Origin: SZAS-79 sp038319115
GTDB lineage: Bacteria > Pseudomonadota > Gammaproteobacteria > Burkholderiales > SG8-39
NCBI GenBank assembly: GCA_038319115.1
Contig: JBBQCV010000104.1
Coordinates: forward strand, 1-12,152
Direction: 5' to 3'
Length of the DNA: 12,152 nucleotides
Of the stretch, positions 12,135 to 12,152 are shown piece after piece. The notes beneath the pieces are model-generated. The model saw only the letters and a program-made list of their open reading frames with translations, had not been told where the DNA came from and searched no databases. Every line of letters begins with the position of its first letter. Position 1 is the stretch's first letter. A program made the position numbers and the translations under genes.

Positions 12135-12152
12135 GACACAGAACTGAAGATT

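Noticed and set aside
11858..12139. Minus-strand 93-codon reading frame beginning EEGTRTPTVSPPHGPEPCAS across the tRNA gene
   Set aside because: It is the antisense of tRNA-Leu, a well-known spurious translation, running into the rnr start region out of frame.

Overview
This 12 kb window is GC-rich bacterial chromosome, most likely from a betaproteobacterium of the Burkholderiales type. The gene order rnr-rlmB followed by rpsF-priB-rpsR-rplI-dnaB supports this, as does the bcp-phoH pair, whose PhoH carries an N-terminal PIN domain. No stretch over 300 bases lacks a gene. The largest gaps are 8867-9061 (rpsF promoter and leader), 7141-7332 (terminator-like repeats) and 2478-2621 (two palindromes).

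Left part, plus strand. Positions 4-1391 hold two small catabolism-type enzymes: an arylmalonate decarboxylase/maleate isomerase relative without the family's catalytic cysteines, and a carboxymuconolactone decarboxylase family protein. Positions 1430-2477 hold a self-contained toxin-antitoxin cassette. It consists of a TTGTAC/GTACAA operator, an antitoxin that joins a Phd/YefM DNA-binding domain to an MntA-type nucleotidyltransferase, and a HEPN toxin with an exact RX4HXY motif overlapping it by ATGA. This is the most interesting item in the window: a type VII (tri-AMPylating) pair that seems to have acquired the repressor module of a type II system. Its toxin gene is visibly less GC-rich than its neighbours. 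Next come bcp (peroxiredoxin), phoH (PIN plus ATPase) and a signal-peptide-bearing SAM methyltransferase (4640-5473).

Right part, minus strand. Reading leftward from the right edge, rnr (RNase R) overlaps rlmB (23S rRNA 2'-O-methyltransferase) by ATGA. A new promoter then starts rpsF-priB-rpsR-rplI, ending in an intrinsic terminator at 7271-7299. dnaB follows, and a double-CDGSH iron-sulfur protein gene begins at the dnaB stop codon. These genes serve translation, replication restart and elongation, and RNA turnover, and look like conserved core chromosome.

Right edge, plus strand. A tRNA-Leu(CAG) gene is divergent from rnr, with only 32 bp between them. Its promoter has a perfect TTGACA -35 box that coincides with the first codons of rnr.
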